Assembly: GCA_963989385.1 (NCBI GenBank)
Contig: OZ022515.1
Span: forward strand, 12,246,803 to 12,310,802
Direction of reading: 5' to 3'
Source: Ctena decussata
Taxonomy: Eukaryota; Mollusca; Bivalvia; Lucinida; Lucinidae
DNA length: 64,000 nt
Both the position numbers and the translations under genes were made by a program. Shown here one piece after another: positions 1 to 30,059 of the stretch (positions within the stretch are counted from its first letter, which is position 1; each line of letters opens with the position of its first letter). Below the pieces are notes generated by a model, which searched no databases, had not been told where the DNA came from, and saw nothing but the letters and a program-made list of their open reading frames with translations.

Positions 1-71
1 GCCTATGAGAACGCAGCTTTTAAACGTGACTAGATTTTCTGCGAACCGTTATTTTTTTTTTATTTCTCCGC

Positions 72-1490
72 GGGAAGGAATAGAAGCCGGGACCCGGGAC
101 CAAAATCCGGGACCAAAATCCGGGACCAATTTTTGTTGGCATTAAAATTGTACTAGACATGCAAATAATGAGCTGAAAATTGGACCATAAGTAGATTATA
201 GTCTCTTCTCAAAAATGCATATAAAGATTTTATAAACCTTTCAATATTTATTGAAATTTTAACAAAAATACAGGACAACGTCTAGCTTTTTCGACCCGGG
301 ACCAGTTTTTTGCGGGATTGCCGATGTCAAGCAAATCTCAATGTTTTCCTATAGAAACATTTTAAACTCCAATTTTTTTACATTTCGTCATCTGCAAACA
401 TACCAAAGAAGATAAAATTTAAAAAAAAATGTGAATTTGTTTCTGTGATTTTCGCTAAAAAGTTCCACCAGGGACCAACCCGGGACCAAAATTGTCATTT
501 ATCTATTGTGCGAAGTTAATGATGTCAATGTATTTTCTATTTTCTTCTATATTATCGTTTAAAATCTCATTGTTTTACTTTGTGTCATATCTAAAGATGC
601 CACAAAAGACGAAAATGCAAAAATTCATAAAATATATTCCTTATTTTAAGAGAAAACCTACCTGGGACCAAATGGTCATTTTCTGCGGTTTAAACATTGT
701 CTTGGTACGTTGCCATAGAATCTGAACATTCCACAAAAGCAGAAATTGATCAGCTTCTAAAATAAATGGGGCCAAATTAAGAAAGAAGAAAGAAAGAATG
801 GCGTATTTTAATTTAAAGCACTTAAAATCATTAACGAGACTGGAAACATGTTTGCACAAGTTTAATATTGGGCTTAACAGGAACTGCACATAATTGAATA
901 TAATTAATTATTAACTAATTAGATTTAAATATGATAGGGACTCACATTAAAATGATTTCTTTTTTTTCATTTCTATTTCTTTGGCATCTTTACATACGAG
1001 TAAAGATAAAAATAATAAGACTTTAAACGTTTATAGAGAGAAAAACTGAAATTTCCTTCACATCATACCGATTTTGGTCCCGGGTTGGTCCCGAGTCGAA
1101 TTTTTCGCAAAATTAATAGATAAATTTCGCATTTTTTTTTTAAAATTTAATCTTCTTTAGTATGTTTACATATGATGAGATGTAAAATAATTTGGGTTTA
1201 AAATGTTTCTGTAAGAAAAAAATGAGATTTGCTTGACATCGTCAATACCGCAAAAACTGGTCCCGGGTCGAAATCGCTTGACCTGGTCCTGTATTTTTGT
1301 TAAACTTTCAACAAATATCGAAAGTTTTATAAAATCTTTATATGAATTTCTCAGAAGAGTCCATAAACTACTTATGTTCCAATTTTCAGCTTGTTATTGG
1401 CATGCTTAGTACAATTTCGAGGCCAACAAAAGTTGGTCCAGGAATTTGGTCCCGGGTCCCGGGCGTTGGTCCCGGCTTCTATTCCTTCCC
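72..1490. mobile_element. Mutator-like foldback element with long TIRs
   Basis: The two ends are long inverted repeats beginning GGGAAGGAATAGAAGCC; the left arm runs to about 640 and the right arm from about 960. Arms carry repeated CCCGGGACCA motifs. A perfect 9-bp direct repeat TTTCTCCGC flanks it (63-71 and 1491-1499). Long TIRs plus a 9-bp TSD are typical of Mutator-like elements. No transposase is seen between the arms, so it is non-autonomous. Confidence 0.8.
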
Positions 1491-1545
1491 TTTCTCCGCT
1501 GAAGGAACCCATCTTTTGTCATGCGTGAGAGAAAAGCAAGACTAG

Positions 1546-1691
1546 GCCCAAAGGTTATAAAACTTGAGTACATTCTCAAACTCAAAATAAAGCACACTGA
1601 TTGGCTGCTTCCGAGCACATGCTCGGAAGCAGCCAGTCAGTGTGCTTTATTTTGAGTTTGAGATTATTCTTAAGTTTTATAACCTCGAACC
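1546..1691. mobile_element. Palindromic MITE, GGTTATAAAACTTGAG family, copy 1
   Basis: Two near-identical arms of about 68 bp meet at GAGCACATGCTCGG and would fold into one long hairpin. Each arm carries CAGCCAATCA or a one-base variant, a CCAAT-box (NF-Y) match. Other copies are at 4043-4227, 27504-27640 and, more diverged, 58098-58339. Confidence 0.75.
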
Positions 1692-1880
1692 TAGGGTATC
1701 AGATCCCGTATGCAGTAAATTGAAATAATCACGTATGGTAAATGCGCTATTCCATTCCCACTTTAAAATTAAAAGTTTCTGCAACCACCGTCCATCGGGG
1801 CCGCAAAATAGATGGGCTGCCTGGTACCTCTGCGGCAGATCTGCTAGTCACGGGGGTGGGGGGTGTGTGTGTGTGTGGGG

Positions 1881-2303
1881 GGGGGGGGTCACTTGGTCTT
1901 TAAAGGGGTACAGATGTGCCGCTGGAACTCTGATAACCTACCCTATTCATGTATAACACAAATGTCAAAATACATACCTATTCATGTATTTTGTATCAAA
2001 GTTGGACCCTATTCATGTATACTGCAGAAAAAGTGCTTAGATTAGCTCATGAATTTGCCGTTAAGCCTTGAAGAAAATTCAAGAAATTAGTATGCTGAGA
2101 ACATTTGTTGTCTTTGTAATTGATATTTGTTTCGTTTTGATGACAAAAATCAGATAAGTTGGCTTTTATGTACAGCGCTTGGAGAAATAAGACCTACTCG
2201 TGTATATTGGCCTGTAAAATCATTATTACCTATTAATGTATCTGGCAGATAAAAAAGTAGGGCTATTCCAGCGGCACATATATACCCAGCTTTATAATGG
2301 AAC
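1881..2303. repeat. Dispersed 430-bp repeat, copy 1
   Basis: Starts after a G-rich run with CACTTGGTCTTTAAAGGGG and contains several CCTATTCATGTAT blocks; ends near GGGCTATTCCAGCGGCACAT. A second copy in the same orientation lies at 10061-10494. No coding potential or clear terminal repeats, type unknown. Confidence 0.6.
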
Positions 2304-2920
2304 CCACACCATGCTGCTAGTAGCTGTGGCAGAACCTGCGTGTCATTTATCTCAGGTCGGGTAAAAGTCCACCAGCTCTTTTACTCCACTGAAAAAATCG
2401 TATACAAGTATGCATTGCATACACGTGAGTCCAGCAGCATTGTTGCATTTGACTATTTGAAGAAACTGAAACTTGAATTTTCAATTTTCCTGTGAGAATG
2501 GAATTGCGCGTGTTTTTTTTTTTTTTTTTTTCTCAAGCTTGGTAACATGGTTGCAGGCTCGGTAACATGGTTGCAGAGCAGCGTATTATACCTGAATCAA
2601 CACTCCATATATTCGGTTTAAAATCCTGTGCACTGGTAGCGAAAATGTTCAAAATTCCAATTACGAAAATCACAAATAAATATCCCATAGTTCATATACT
2701 CATGTATGCCTCTTACTAAATTCTTGTCATTAGCTTGCAAAAGATGATCAATGTTTTTAAATCAAAACGTATTAAAATCTTGAATAAGATGCATGGTCAA
2801 AAATTAGGCATTTTCACATGTTAAACAGAAAATGATTTCAAATCTTCATACACTGTGTTCAACATTATACGGGCGAGCGGTGGAGGAGAGGAACAGTCTG
2901 ATCTAGGTTTGCACTACCGT

Positions 2921-3146
2921 AAAATTCAAAGTATTGGGACAGATAGGTCAGGGTTGTATTTATAAAACCACTTAAGTCGTTGTTATGCTGTTGCTAAGGC
3001 TAAATCTCTACGTTGGAGATTCCCTACAACTGTGATACTTGCTCTGGATGAACCAAGCAAATTTCATAGTTAAGGGAATCTCCTTCATAGAAATTCAGCC
3101 TTAGCAACGGCATAGCAACCACTTAAGTCGATTTATAAATGTGGCC
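2921..3146. mobile_element. Palindromic MITE with AACCACTTAAGTCG arms
   Basis: Inverted arms TATAAA.CCACTTAAGTCG and TTGCTAAGGCT/AGCCTTAGCAA pair across 2955-3146. The left flank CCGTAAAATTCAAAGTATTGGGAC resembles the terminal repeat of the element at 44900-45115. Confidence 0.45.
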
Positions 3147-3679
3147 CCAGAGCAAACAGTAATCATTTAGAGTTTCCCATTTGTTTAGAATGTGCACGAT
3201 TACCATTTTTAGATAAAGGTGAATGAGTACACTCTCGTGGGAGGCAACTCCATCTGTTTTATGCTCCCCAAGGAACAAATTCTTTCCTATAAGAGTAGGG
3301 CCAGTTTTGTCCAGGGAAGCACAAAAGAAATCACAAAACCTTTAAAACCTTTATCCTTTGTAAAATGGCGGATGAGGGGGAGATGTTTTTTTTTTGTATG
3401 AGTTTTCTGTTGTATAGGAGAAGTTATCGTAAACTAGAACGGGTTATTTCAACAACATGAGAAAAACAGTTATGCATTTCATACCTGCGCGTACCCTTTC
3501 TTCCCCACAACATACCCATTTTACTTTTGAGCTGCGTGTACAAGGAGCAAAATAACCGATTAATCGTATTAATCCTATTAAACGCCTCCGGTATAATAAA
3601 CACCCATTGCTTCTTTTCCGAAAATATTACAATATTAACTTGCATAAATTCCTGTTTACTTATCTGGATGTGGTAGCTC

Positions 3680-3860
3680 TTTGAAATGGGGTTTACTCGT
3701 AAAGAAAAGAATTTGCTCCTAGAGGAGCAAATTCTTTCTTTTAAGAGTTGATCCCATCCCTGTTAAATACGGTGGCAAAATTAATAGAGTTTCTTCCTCT
3801 GAAAGTAAACCAATTCACAATAGTACTGTTTATTAGAGGTATTTTGGTAGCGGCTGATTT
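3680..3860. repeat. AGAATTTGCTCC palindrome MITE family, copy 1
   Basis: Core palindrome AGAATTTGCTCC-TAGA-GGAGCAAATTCT within a conserved flank (GTTGATCCCATCCC, GGCAAAATTAATAGAG). A related fragment lies at 3219-3400. Further copies: 20130-20420, 25085-25260, 32745-32960, 33270-33620, 33665-33890, 34345-34500 and 40830-41049. Confidence 0.55.
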
Positions 3861-4042
3861 ACAATTTTGGCTCTAAATAATGCCCCCTTTAATAAAATGC
3901 AACGTCTCAGCGCGTTTAATAGGGTTGATACGGTATGATAGAATGTTCAGACTAGAAAACCAGGAGGTAATATTCGATCATACTGAATGGGTGCACCTTT
4001 GATGAATGCAATTCTGCCATTATGGGCAAATTCTTTTCTTCA

Positions 4043-4227
4043 GGCCCAGAGGTTACAAAACTTGAGTACATTCTCAAACTCAAAATAAAGCACACTGATT
4101 GGCTGCTTCCGAGCACAAAATAAAGCACACTTATTGGCTGCTTCCGAGCACATGCTCGGAAGCAGCCAATCAGTGTGCTTTATTTTGAGTTTTAGATTAT
4201 TCTCAAGTTTTTATAACCTCGAACCCG
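4043..4227. mobile_element. Palindromic MITE, GGTTATAAAACTTGAG family, copy 2
   Basis: Same terminal sequence and palindrome as at 1546-1691. One arm has an internal duplication of the AATAAAGCACACTxATTGGCT segment, probably from slippage in the hairpin. Confidence 0.75.
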
Positions 4228-4529
4228 GAATAGATCCCATCACGGAAAGTCCACACTGTCAAGGGACGCAAACAGAAATTCACAAAGGTTGTTTCCCTTT
4301 GTAAAATGGCGATAAAAAACATGCATCTAGTTTGAAGCTTCAGTGACAATACAAAGCAAAAGCAGGTAGTAGGTGATATCTATGAATTACATGTAGATAG
4401 CAAACATATTTATTTTATTTTTAATTTGATGCGTCGGAAGAAAAGCTTAGGGGCACGCTAAAGCTCGCTTTTGCGACTTTTTTCCAACTCGCCATAGTGC
4501 ACATATAGTTTTCCTACAAATCATATATA

Positions 4530-4650
4530 GAGAATCTTACAAGAGTGGTCATTTCATATGAAATTTATTAAACGGACCCTCTGCGAGTTTCATACATTTC
4601 ATATGAAATGACCACTCGTGTAAGATTCTGTTTATCATATGACCCTTAAA
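4530..4650. mobile_element. Inverted-repeat MITE, TCTTACA-GAGTG family, copy 1
   Basis: Arms GTGGTCATTTCATATGAAAT and its complement flank a short centre; ends ATCTTACA and TAAGATTCTGTTTATCATATGAC. Related copies are at 36848-37020 and 39530-39720, which share the TTATCATATGACACTAAAAT flank. Confidence 0.5.
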
Positions 4651-5343
4651 AATGTGATTTTATCGCTTTCAAAATGAGCATTATGTCAATAAGAAAGTGC
4701 ATTGTTGACACGAACGTTGTCAATGACGTTACGTGTACGCGCCAAAGTGTTATTGCACGTGTGGTCATACGATTTTTATGCCACGACGTTATCCACTGAC
4801 TAACAAGGACGTCATATGATAAATAGCTTTATGTACTCGTAAATATGTATTTGCTGATTAATGCTTCTTACGCCATAAGTTTTAAACCATAGAGGCGGTA
4901 ATGATAACATAAAAAATGAGCCACTAAGGGAACGTCGTTAGGCGAGAACTGAAACAGAACAGAACAGAAAAACTGAAACACGCGTAAATAAACTAATTTT
5001 CAGCCTTGCCTATACTTCCTCTCCCTAATACTTAAAATATTGATCATACTGCCTTGGGGATTCCAATGACAGTTGACGTGAATTTAAAGGTGCCTTTAGT
5101 GCGTAAACGGAAGTTCATTTTGACGTTTATTTTAGTCGTAACGTCTTATTTTCTAGAATAGCTGTGAGAGACCCTTACATGTGTGGGTATTTATAAAAAA
5201 AGTGTATGAGAAAAAGTCGATTTTGGGCTGTTTTGGCTACATCGAATGTTTACTATGTCTTACATTATGTCTTCAAGGGCATACTCTGTATGATATTTGA
5301 AATCTGAATAATGTCATAGCCCTCATGATCTGAAAATTAACTA

Positions 5344-5434
5344 CCCAGCTGGGACATGACGTGGAAATGACGTCGCACTGACGTCGAAGCGACGTCCACA
5401 TGTCACATCGACGTCAGTCATGTGCCTGCTGGGT
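5344..5434. mobile_element. CRE-rich palindromic MITE (CCCAGCAGGCACATGACGTC), copy 1
   Basis: About 90 bp, imperfect palindrome with CCCAGC..CATGACGT ends and repeated TGACGTC/GACGTCA cores. Other copies: 5541-5732 (two fused), 54545-54641, 59850-59958 and 63822-63930, with a decayed one near 8335-8412. Confidence 0.7.
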
Positions 5435-5540
5435 TGGAGGTTCAGACTTACTGTTTTAAGGTCTATGGGTTGTCATTCATGATATACAGTCATTTTAACA
5501 GATGGGAGTGGAGGCGGAGAACGGGTCCGTTGTGTCTGTT

Positions 5541-5732
5541 CCCAGCAGGCATATGACGTCGAAATGACGTCGTACTGAGATCGATGCGACGTGATGACGT
5601 CGCATCGACCTCAACATGACATTATTTCCCAGCAGGCACATGCCGTCAAAATGTCATACTGAGGTCGATGCGACGTGATGACGTCGCATCGACGTCAACA
5701 CGGCTTCATTCCGACGTCATGTGTCTGCTGGG
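5541..5732. mobile_element. CRE-rich palindromic MITE, two fused copies
   Basis: Two units in direct order, each starting CCCAGCAGGCA and containing GATGCGACGTGATGACGTCG; the second ends GTGTCTGCTGGG. At least five TGACGTC cores are visible. Confidence 0.7.
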
Positions 5733-5865
5733 TTGTATTTTCCAGTTTGCATCCCTGGAAGATGAAGCCCTTCGAACATGAAATCCGTTTTTTTTTTTAA
5801 AGAAAGAATCTGCTGCTAGAGCAGCAATAGATTTATGACGCGATTTTACGTCCTTTTCAACTGTA

Positions 5866-6017
5866 TTTCAGTCACATCTGGACGATGAAAGGGCGACAAT
5901 GAAAGCTGTGTGCAATGGAACCACGTTTACGGTTGAAAAGATATCCGCCTCCAGCGGGGTTGGAACCAGGATCGCTAGGCCGGCAGGCACTGAGCTACCG
6001 GGGCTCCGCAAGACCAT
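5866..6017 (-). mobile_element. tRNA-derived SINE (GCTCAGTG family), copy 1
   Basis: On the minus strand GCCCCGGTAGCTCAGTG gives an A-box and GGTTCCAACCCC a B-box-like segment, followed by the SINE body. Same family at 26360-26572 (-), 27279-27482 (+), 37555-37722 (-) and 38560-38764 (-). Not a functional tRNA, because the body is shared by all copies. Confidence 0.6.
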
Positions 6018-6439
6018 CTTTTTTTCCTGTGAGAGCTAACCCCCATTTAGAAAGGAAGCAATAAAGAAAATTGTAGTTACTCAATCAGCTTAACGTTCCC
6101 TAATGGACAATTAACATACACAACACTAACAGGTCAATGATATATCTAATCTCTGTTTATAGTCGACACGTTCAGAGTTGCTCAGGATCACTCGGGTATA
6201 CCCGACCTTGCCTGGCGAACGTGCCCTTGTAAACTTGTATTTTCACAACGTTTTTTCTATCATATCATGTATTGGCATATTGATTGCTGTAATATACATA
6301 AAAGTAACGACAGTTTCTGCAGGTTGTGAAATTGTGGATTTTCAACTTCTTGCGCAATCCTTCTTCCATTACTTCACTGCGCTATATTTAGAAGAGAATA
6401 TCGATATTTAATAGTAATTTCAGCTGAACCAGTCCAGAC

Positions 6440-6508
6440 TTCCGTGTCAATTTGCTTGAGAACCCCACGTGTCTTCCTTTTTCCCAAAGTTCGCTAAATG
6501 TAAACAAG
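6440..6508 (+). promoter_or_regulatory. RPS27: RPS27 core promoter/5'UTR with TOP-like tract
   Basis: The tract CTTCCTTTTTCCC (6473-6485) begins with C followed by pyrimidines, as in 5'TOP mRNAs of ribosomal protein genes, and would give a 5'UTR of about 36 nt. CACGTG, an E-box, lies immediately upstream at 6466-6471. No TATA box is visible. The start site is inferred from the motif only. Confidence 0.6.
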
Positions 6509-25588
<19,080 letters not shown>

Positions 25589-25845
25589 ACAGAACACGGG
25601 GGCAGGGCTGTAGCTATAGAAACAGTCATGTGACCATTTCCATAGCAACAGTGTTAGTGTGTGTGATTGGCCTGTCAGATAGAAAGAGAAAAGACAATAA
25701 GATGTTCTGTCCATACGTTACCATGGTTACCAACACCAAGAGATTTGTTTTCATTTTCATCACATCATGCATCGTTAAGTAATGTGCTACTGTTACAATA
25801 TTTAATTGTAAAAGGACAGTAAATAAAGTTTACAGTGCTCAGTCA
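25589..25845 (+). terminator. RPS27: RPS27 3'UTR and polyadenylation signal
   Basis: AATAAA at 25822-25827 is the first canonical hexamer after the stop codon and lies in an AT-rich stretch. The cleavage site is estimated 15-20 nt further on. The 3'UTR would be about 255 nt, long for a ribosomal protein mRNA. Confidence 0.7.
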
Positions 25846-25911
25846 CATACATTAATGAATATTTTGTTGTTTTTGAATGGGAGTGAGTGAATGAGTGGGC
25901 AAGCAGAGGTG

Positions 25912-26310
25912 CAGTGAAGAAGGGGTAAAGCATAATCCAGGGATAATCTTGGGAAAATCTTTAATATTTCTCCATAAAAGCATTATGTTGTGACCCCTTA
26001 TTAGAACCATCTTGCCTAGATGGTTCTAATAAGGGGTCACAACTTTAGTATTCATTGAGAAATAAGAAAAATTATCTTGGGATAATCCTTAACCCTTTAA
26101 TAATGGGCCAAAAAGCAGATGACAATATTTACGTCTGCAGAATTGCAAAAAATGTTTCGTCCAAGCGATATCATATTGAGAAGTCCAACACTAGAGGGCA
26201 AACATTGTAGATTCAGATGATGAGCCACCTCATCTGGATATACACTGTTTGCCACTGCAAAAATTTCAATTTTTGACACTTTATTATAAAGCGTTAAAAC
26301 ATCTTATCTG
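25912..26310. mobile_element. CAGAGCTC MITE, copy 4, split by a TTAA MITE
   Basis: Left part ends ...GGATAATCCTTAA at 26092; the right end resumes AACATCTTATCTGGAG after 26297. Central palindrome ACCATCTTGCCTAGATGGT. The interruption is the TTAA element 26093-26293. Confidence 0.7.
26093..26293. mobile_element. piggyBac-type MITE inside a CAGAGCTC MITE
   Basis: Begins CCCTTTAATAATGGGCCAAA and ends ATTATAAAGCG; TTAA at 26089-26092 and 26294-26297. Interior shares GATGAG..CCTCATCTGGAT with 29148-29332. Confidence 0.65.
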
Positions 26311-26359
26311 GAGGCTTGCTGTGAGTAGGTGAACAAGATTCAGCATCCCACCAATGGGG

Positions 26360-26572
26360 AAGTCCTATGGCTTGATGGATGGCTTGCAATTTGCGTCCTT
26401 TTAAATGGTTTTTCACTCATATCAGGCAAATTGTGGGGGTGATAATGAAAGGTTGTATGCAAAGAAGCCATATTTAAAGTAAAAAAGATATCTGCCTCCA
26501 GCGACTTGAAGCCAGAACTGCTAGATCAGCAGACAAGCCCTTTTGAGCTGCTTGGCCTCCTGAAAGTCAAAT
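26360..26572 (-). mobile_element. tRNA-derived SINE (GCTCAGTG family), copy 2
   Basis: Minus strand; the A-box is decayed, the body includes GATATCTGCCTCCAGCG and the tail GGATGGATGGCTTGCAATTT complement, as in other copies. Confidence 0.5.
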
Positions 26573-26756
26573 GGAAACCTTGGTTTAAACTTTAAAGTCT
26601 TGTCTGAAAGACAGCGCAGAGGATCAACAGGTGACCCCTCTGATAAAAGAGGCATAAATGAAAACAGCAAAGTCGCTCCTGGAAGTCTGCTAAGTCTTTA
26701 GCCCTTCTACCACTGGAACCCATTTCGGGGACATATGCAAACTGTGCAGAGACAGT

Positions 26757-26994
26757 TGAGCCGCGACACAACACACAACAAATCCAACAAAGTGGTTGTG
26801 CACCCAGCGCAGTCTAACAGCATCCAGGGCATCCACTTTGTCTGATCAGAGTCTTCACTTTGCATTTAAAGGATAGCTAAGGGTCTAAGCTAGCTCCATG
26901 TGGACAGCAAAGACTGATCAGACTGGGTGGATGCTGATCTGAGTGTTGGCTGGGCCCACAAGCCACTTTGTTGGTTTTGTCGTGTTGCTGCTCA
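26757..26994. mobile_element. TGAGCCGC palindromic MITE, copy 2
   Basis: Ends TGAGCCGCGACACAAC and GTCGTGTTGCTGCTCA with the family interior (GCACCCAGCGCAGTCT). The TA target is no longer visible. Confidence 0.7.
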
Positions 26995-27278
26995 GTTCAT
27001 ATGCTGCGGAAAAGGGCATCTGATCAGGGTCAGCACTATTGGCTTAATGGAATTTCTTTGCAAAATACAGTGAAAGTGAAAACGTTCATAAGAGGGCCCT
27101 AAGACCAGAAATGGAGCCCTTCAAAGTCCACTGGTCAATTAAAAGGGTGAAACAACAACCACAGATATACAGTTAATTGTAATTCACATTATGCCAAACT
27201 CAAATCTGCATCAGAAACTTTCAAAGGACACATTGAACAGTGCGGTGGTACATGTGAACAGAGACAACAGATTAGCCA

Positions 27279-27482
27279 GCTTCTTTCGCTCAGTGGATTA
27301 AGCACTGGTCTGCTGATCTAGCATTCCTGGGTTTGAGACCAGGTGGAGGCGGAAATCTTTCTAACTCTAAATGGGGTGTTGTTGTACACAGACTTCCATT
27401 ATCACCCTCCCATCATCTTGATATGACCAAAATACTGTTAAAAAAAGAAGTCAAATATCAGGTCATCCATCTATCCTGTACA
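27279..27482 (+). mobile_element. tRNA-derived SINE (GCTCAGTG family), copy 3
   Basis: CGCTCAGTGGATTAAGCACT (A-box), GCTGATCTAGCATTCCTGGG, TTTGAGACC (B-box), then GGAGGCGGAAATCTTTC and a (CATC)n-like tail. Confidence 0.65.
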
Positions 27483-27503
27483 TTTGGGCAGTCTGATCAG
27501 GCC

Positions 27504-27640
27504 CCATGGTTATAAAACTTGAGAACATTCTCAGACTCAGATTGGCTGCTTCCGAGCAAGTGCTTAGAAGCAGCCAATCAGTGTGCTTTATTTTGAGTTT
27601 GAGAATTTACTCAAGTTTTATAACCTCTGGGCCTGATTAT
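27504..27640. mobile_element. Palindromic MITE, GGTTATAAAACTTGAG family, copy 3
   Basis: Shorter copy; left arm lacks the AATAAAGCACACTG segment, right arm complete. Terminal CAGGCCC...GGGCCTG is visible. Confidence 0.7.
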
Positions 27641-27697
27641 TCCCAGTTTTCATTTATAATTTATTTACTGAAAGCTAGGTTATGTGATAGCCCAAGC

Positions 27698-27797
27698 CAT
27701 TGCCCACCCGTCCATGCTCCACATTAGTAGCCATTCCCCACCCATCCATGCTCCACATTAGTAGCCATTCCCCACCAGACCATGCTCCACATTAGAA
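27698..27797. repeat. Minisatellite, about 36 bp x 3
   Basis: Three consecutive units of GCCATTCCCCACCCATCCAT, GCTCCACATTAGTA with few differences. Confidence 0.8.
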
Positions 27798-27920
27798 GGC
27801 GGTGAAATAGTGGGTTTGCATGGTTACAGAAGACAGTGCTTGCAAATGCAGTTGAACTGTTTCTGACAATAAACAGACAACAGGAAACTACAAATGACCA
27901 CAACACAATAGTGGCATGTG

Positions 27921-28061
27921 CTTCCAGCAAAGACTTTGATCAGCCTGGGCATCTGCCCAGTCTACGCTGTCTGCATGGAGGTAGCTTAGACCCTTAGCTA
28001 CCCTTTGAGTGCACAACAAAGATGGATCAGACTGGGAGGCTGCCCAGGCTGATGTAAGTCA
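27921..28061. repeat. TGAGCCGC MITE, internal fragment
   Basis: Contains GATCAGCCTGGGCATCTGCC, GGAGGTAGCTTAGACCCTTA and GGCTGCCCAGGCTGATGTAA but neither terminus. Confidence 0.55.
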
Positions 28062-28486
28062 TCTTCAATGTATACATAAATCTGTCTTCGGCTCTAGTAG
28101 GTGGTTTGTGCTTTACAAGAAGATGTATAGGTAAATAATGACCCCGATCAAGCCTTCTGGGAGCAGTCGGATATGCATCCACACTGTTATCAAGGGAAAT
28201 TAATCCCTTCACTGTTATTTAGGGAAGTAAATCACCTACCCACACACATTATGTAGCCTCCCACACCAACCCACCACCACCAAGGATGAGGGGAGAACAT
28301 ATTTTTAGGTGCAAAAAGTTTGACTACTACCAAGGGTGAGGGACAACATGAACATGGTTTTAGATGCAGTAGTGTTGGGGTCAGTGTTGGCATGACAGCT
28401 TGGTATCTCATGAACCAACCAGTGGATTTTTACCTGACTTGCATGGACTTGTCATTGACCACAAGTTTGAACTTATGAGTTGTTGT

Positions 28487-28737
28487 TGGTTGATTTGATG
28501 CGTAACGTCCACGGTAAACAACTAAGGTCATGTCGGGACGGTCAGTTAACCTAACCACACTATTCCTGGGCAGGCTTAGACCTAAGCGGTTAACCAGTAC
28601 TAAGTGCACATACTTTCGCCAGTAACTGACAACTGCCCTTCTTGAATCAGCAGAAGGAGAAACGAAAGTATGTGGCCAGACCGGGATTCGAACCCAGGAC
28701 CTCTGACTTACAAGTCAGGTGCGCTACCCTGCCCGGC
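28487..28737 (-). mobile_element. tRNA-derived SINE, 13-bp TSD
   Basis: Same family as 9076-9348, reversed; B-box complement GATTCGAACCC and A-box region GCGCTACCCTGCCCGGC. TSD TATGAGTTGTTGT at 28474-28486 and 28738-28750. Confidence 0.8.
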
Positions 28738-28767
28738 TATGAGTTGTTGTGTTATTGTTTTAAGTCA

Positions 28768-29009
28768 ACAGTAAACATTTATGGGGATGCATGTCAAGAC
28801 GGTCGATTAACCTAACCGCACTATTCCTGGACAGGCTTAGACCTACGCGGCTACCTAGTACCAAGTGCACTTACTTACACCAGTAACCGACAAGTGCCCT
28901 TCTTGAATCAGCGGAAGGGGAAATAAAAGTAAGTAGTCGGACTGGATATCAAACCCAGGACCTCTGGCTTTTAAGTCAGATGCGCTACCAACTGCACTAC
29001 GTGGCCTGG
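28768..29009 (-). mobile_element. tRNA-derived SINE, older copy
   Basis: Same family; B-box mutated to ATATCAAACCC. Head-to-tail with the previous copy. Borders approximate. Confidence 0.65.
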
Positions 29010-29147
29010 CAACTTACGGGCTGATTAGAGTCTGGGACCATGTTTGCATTTCAAAGAGTGGTATCATATGCAGTAAGAAATGTGAAAGACCACTAAAATT
29101 TTAAAATGTTTCTTTTATTACAGCACAGTTAAAAATGAACATCTTAA

Positions 29148-29332
29148 CACTTAAAGAGCCAAAAATAAAACCAGCTCAATTTATAATTATTATAATGAGC
29201 CGCCTCATCTGGATCTACATGTTTTCCCTCTTATCTTCAAATCTTAATATCTTCTCTTACAGCTTTGAAAAAAAATTCTACTGAAATTTTGCCGACATAA
29301 ATTTTGCTGTCGCTTTTTTGGCACTTTAAAGG
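29148..29332. mobile_element. TTAA-flanked MITE
   Basis: TTAA at 29144-29147 and 29333-29336; ends CACTTAAAGAGCCAAAAA and TTTTTTGGCACTTTAAAGG. Interior GAGCCGCCTCATCTGGATCT is shared with 26093-26293. Confidence 0.6.
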
Positions 29333-29339
29333 TTAATAA

Positions 29340-30059
29340 CTAAATAAATAAAAGTCTCCCATACATATGATATCAGAGCACAGGAGATAAGGCTCTTAAA
29401 AATCAGGCACTTACATAAGAAGCTGTCCTCGCACAATAAAGAGATAAAATTTAACAACGATCAAAAATAGAAAATATTTTGCCATGGTTACTCTAAACAC
29501 TGTAACACTAGAAACTATCAGTATCCAGTACAACAGTATCCAGTTATAGACTGGTTTATTTTCACTCCAAAACAGTTCCAAAAAAATCTAGATCCATCTT
29601 TGAGATGGATCTTGAATTTCAGGATCGTTTTGGAAGGGAAAACCCCATTATATACCAGAATTACACACTGCCATTTTATCTGTTTGGGATTAAGGTCCCC
29701 ATCTTTACTGTGTTCCGCAATGTGTCAGAACATGGCAAACACAGCAGACCCTGAACACAGCAGACCCTGATCAGTCGCCTTTGCCATAAAAATGTTAAGT
29801 ATTGTGACAGACAGGTTTGAACAAACAGTACAGAATCCAGATCAGACTCATTTTTGAGCAAGATTTTAAGAGATTTGCTCTATTTTTTGCCCAAAAATCT
29901 CACCCAAATCTGTTAAATTGGAGAAAACATCTCGTGCAAAATGCATTGCTATAATGAATAGTACCAAAATTTTCACTGAGAATGGTTAAAATTCTGAGCC
30001 AGAATAAACCCTGCAGACTGCTCAGAAAGCAGCAATTAGGTATAGGAGCAGACTGGTTT
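29340..30059. other. Intergenic stretch without recognised features
   Basis: AT-rich. A local palindrome CTAGATCCATCTTTGAGATG lies at 29588-29610. No gene recognised between RPS27 and the Rab gene. Confidence 0.5.

Noticed and set aside
37..560. Gene in the first 700 bp
   Set aside because: The frame at 492-725 lies inside the foldback element arm and has no domain.
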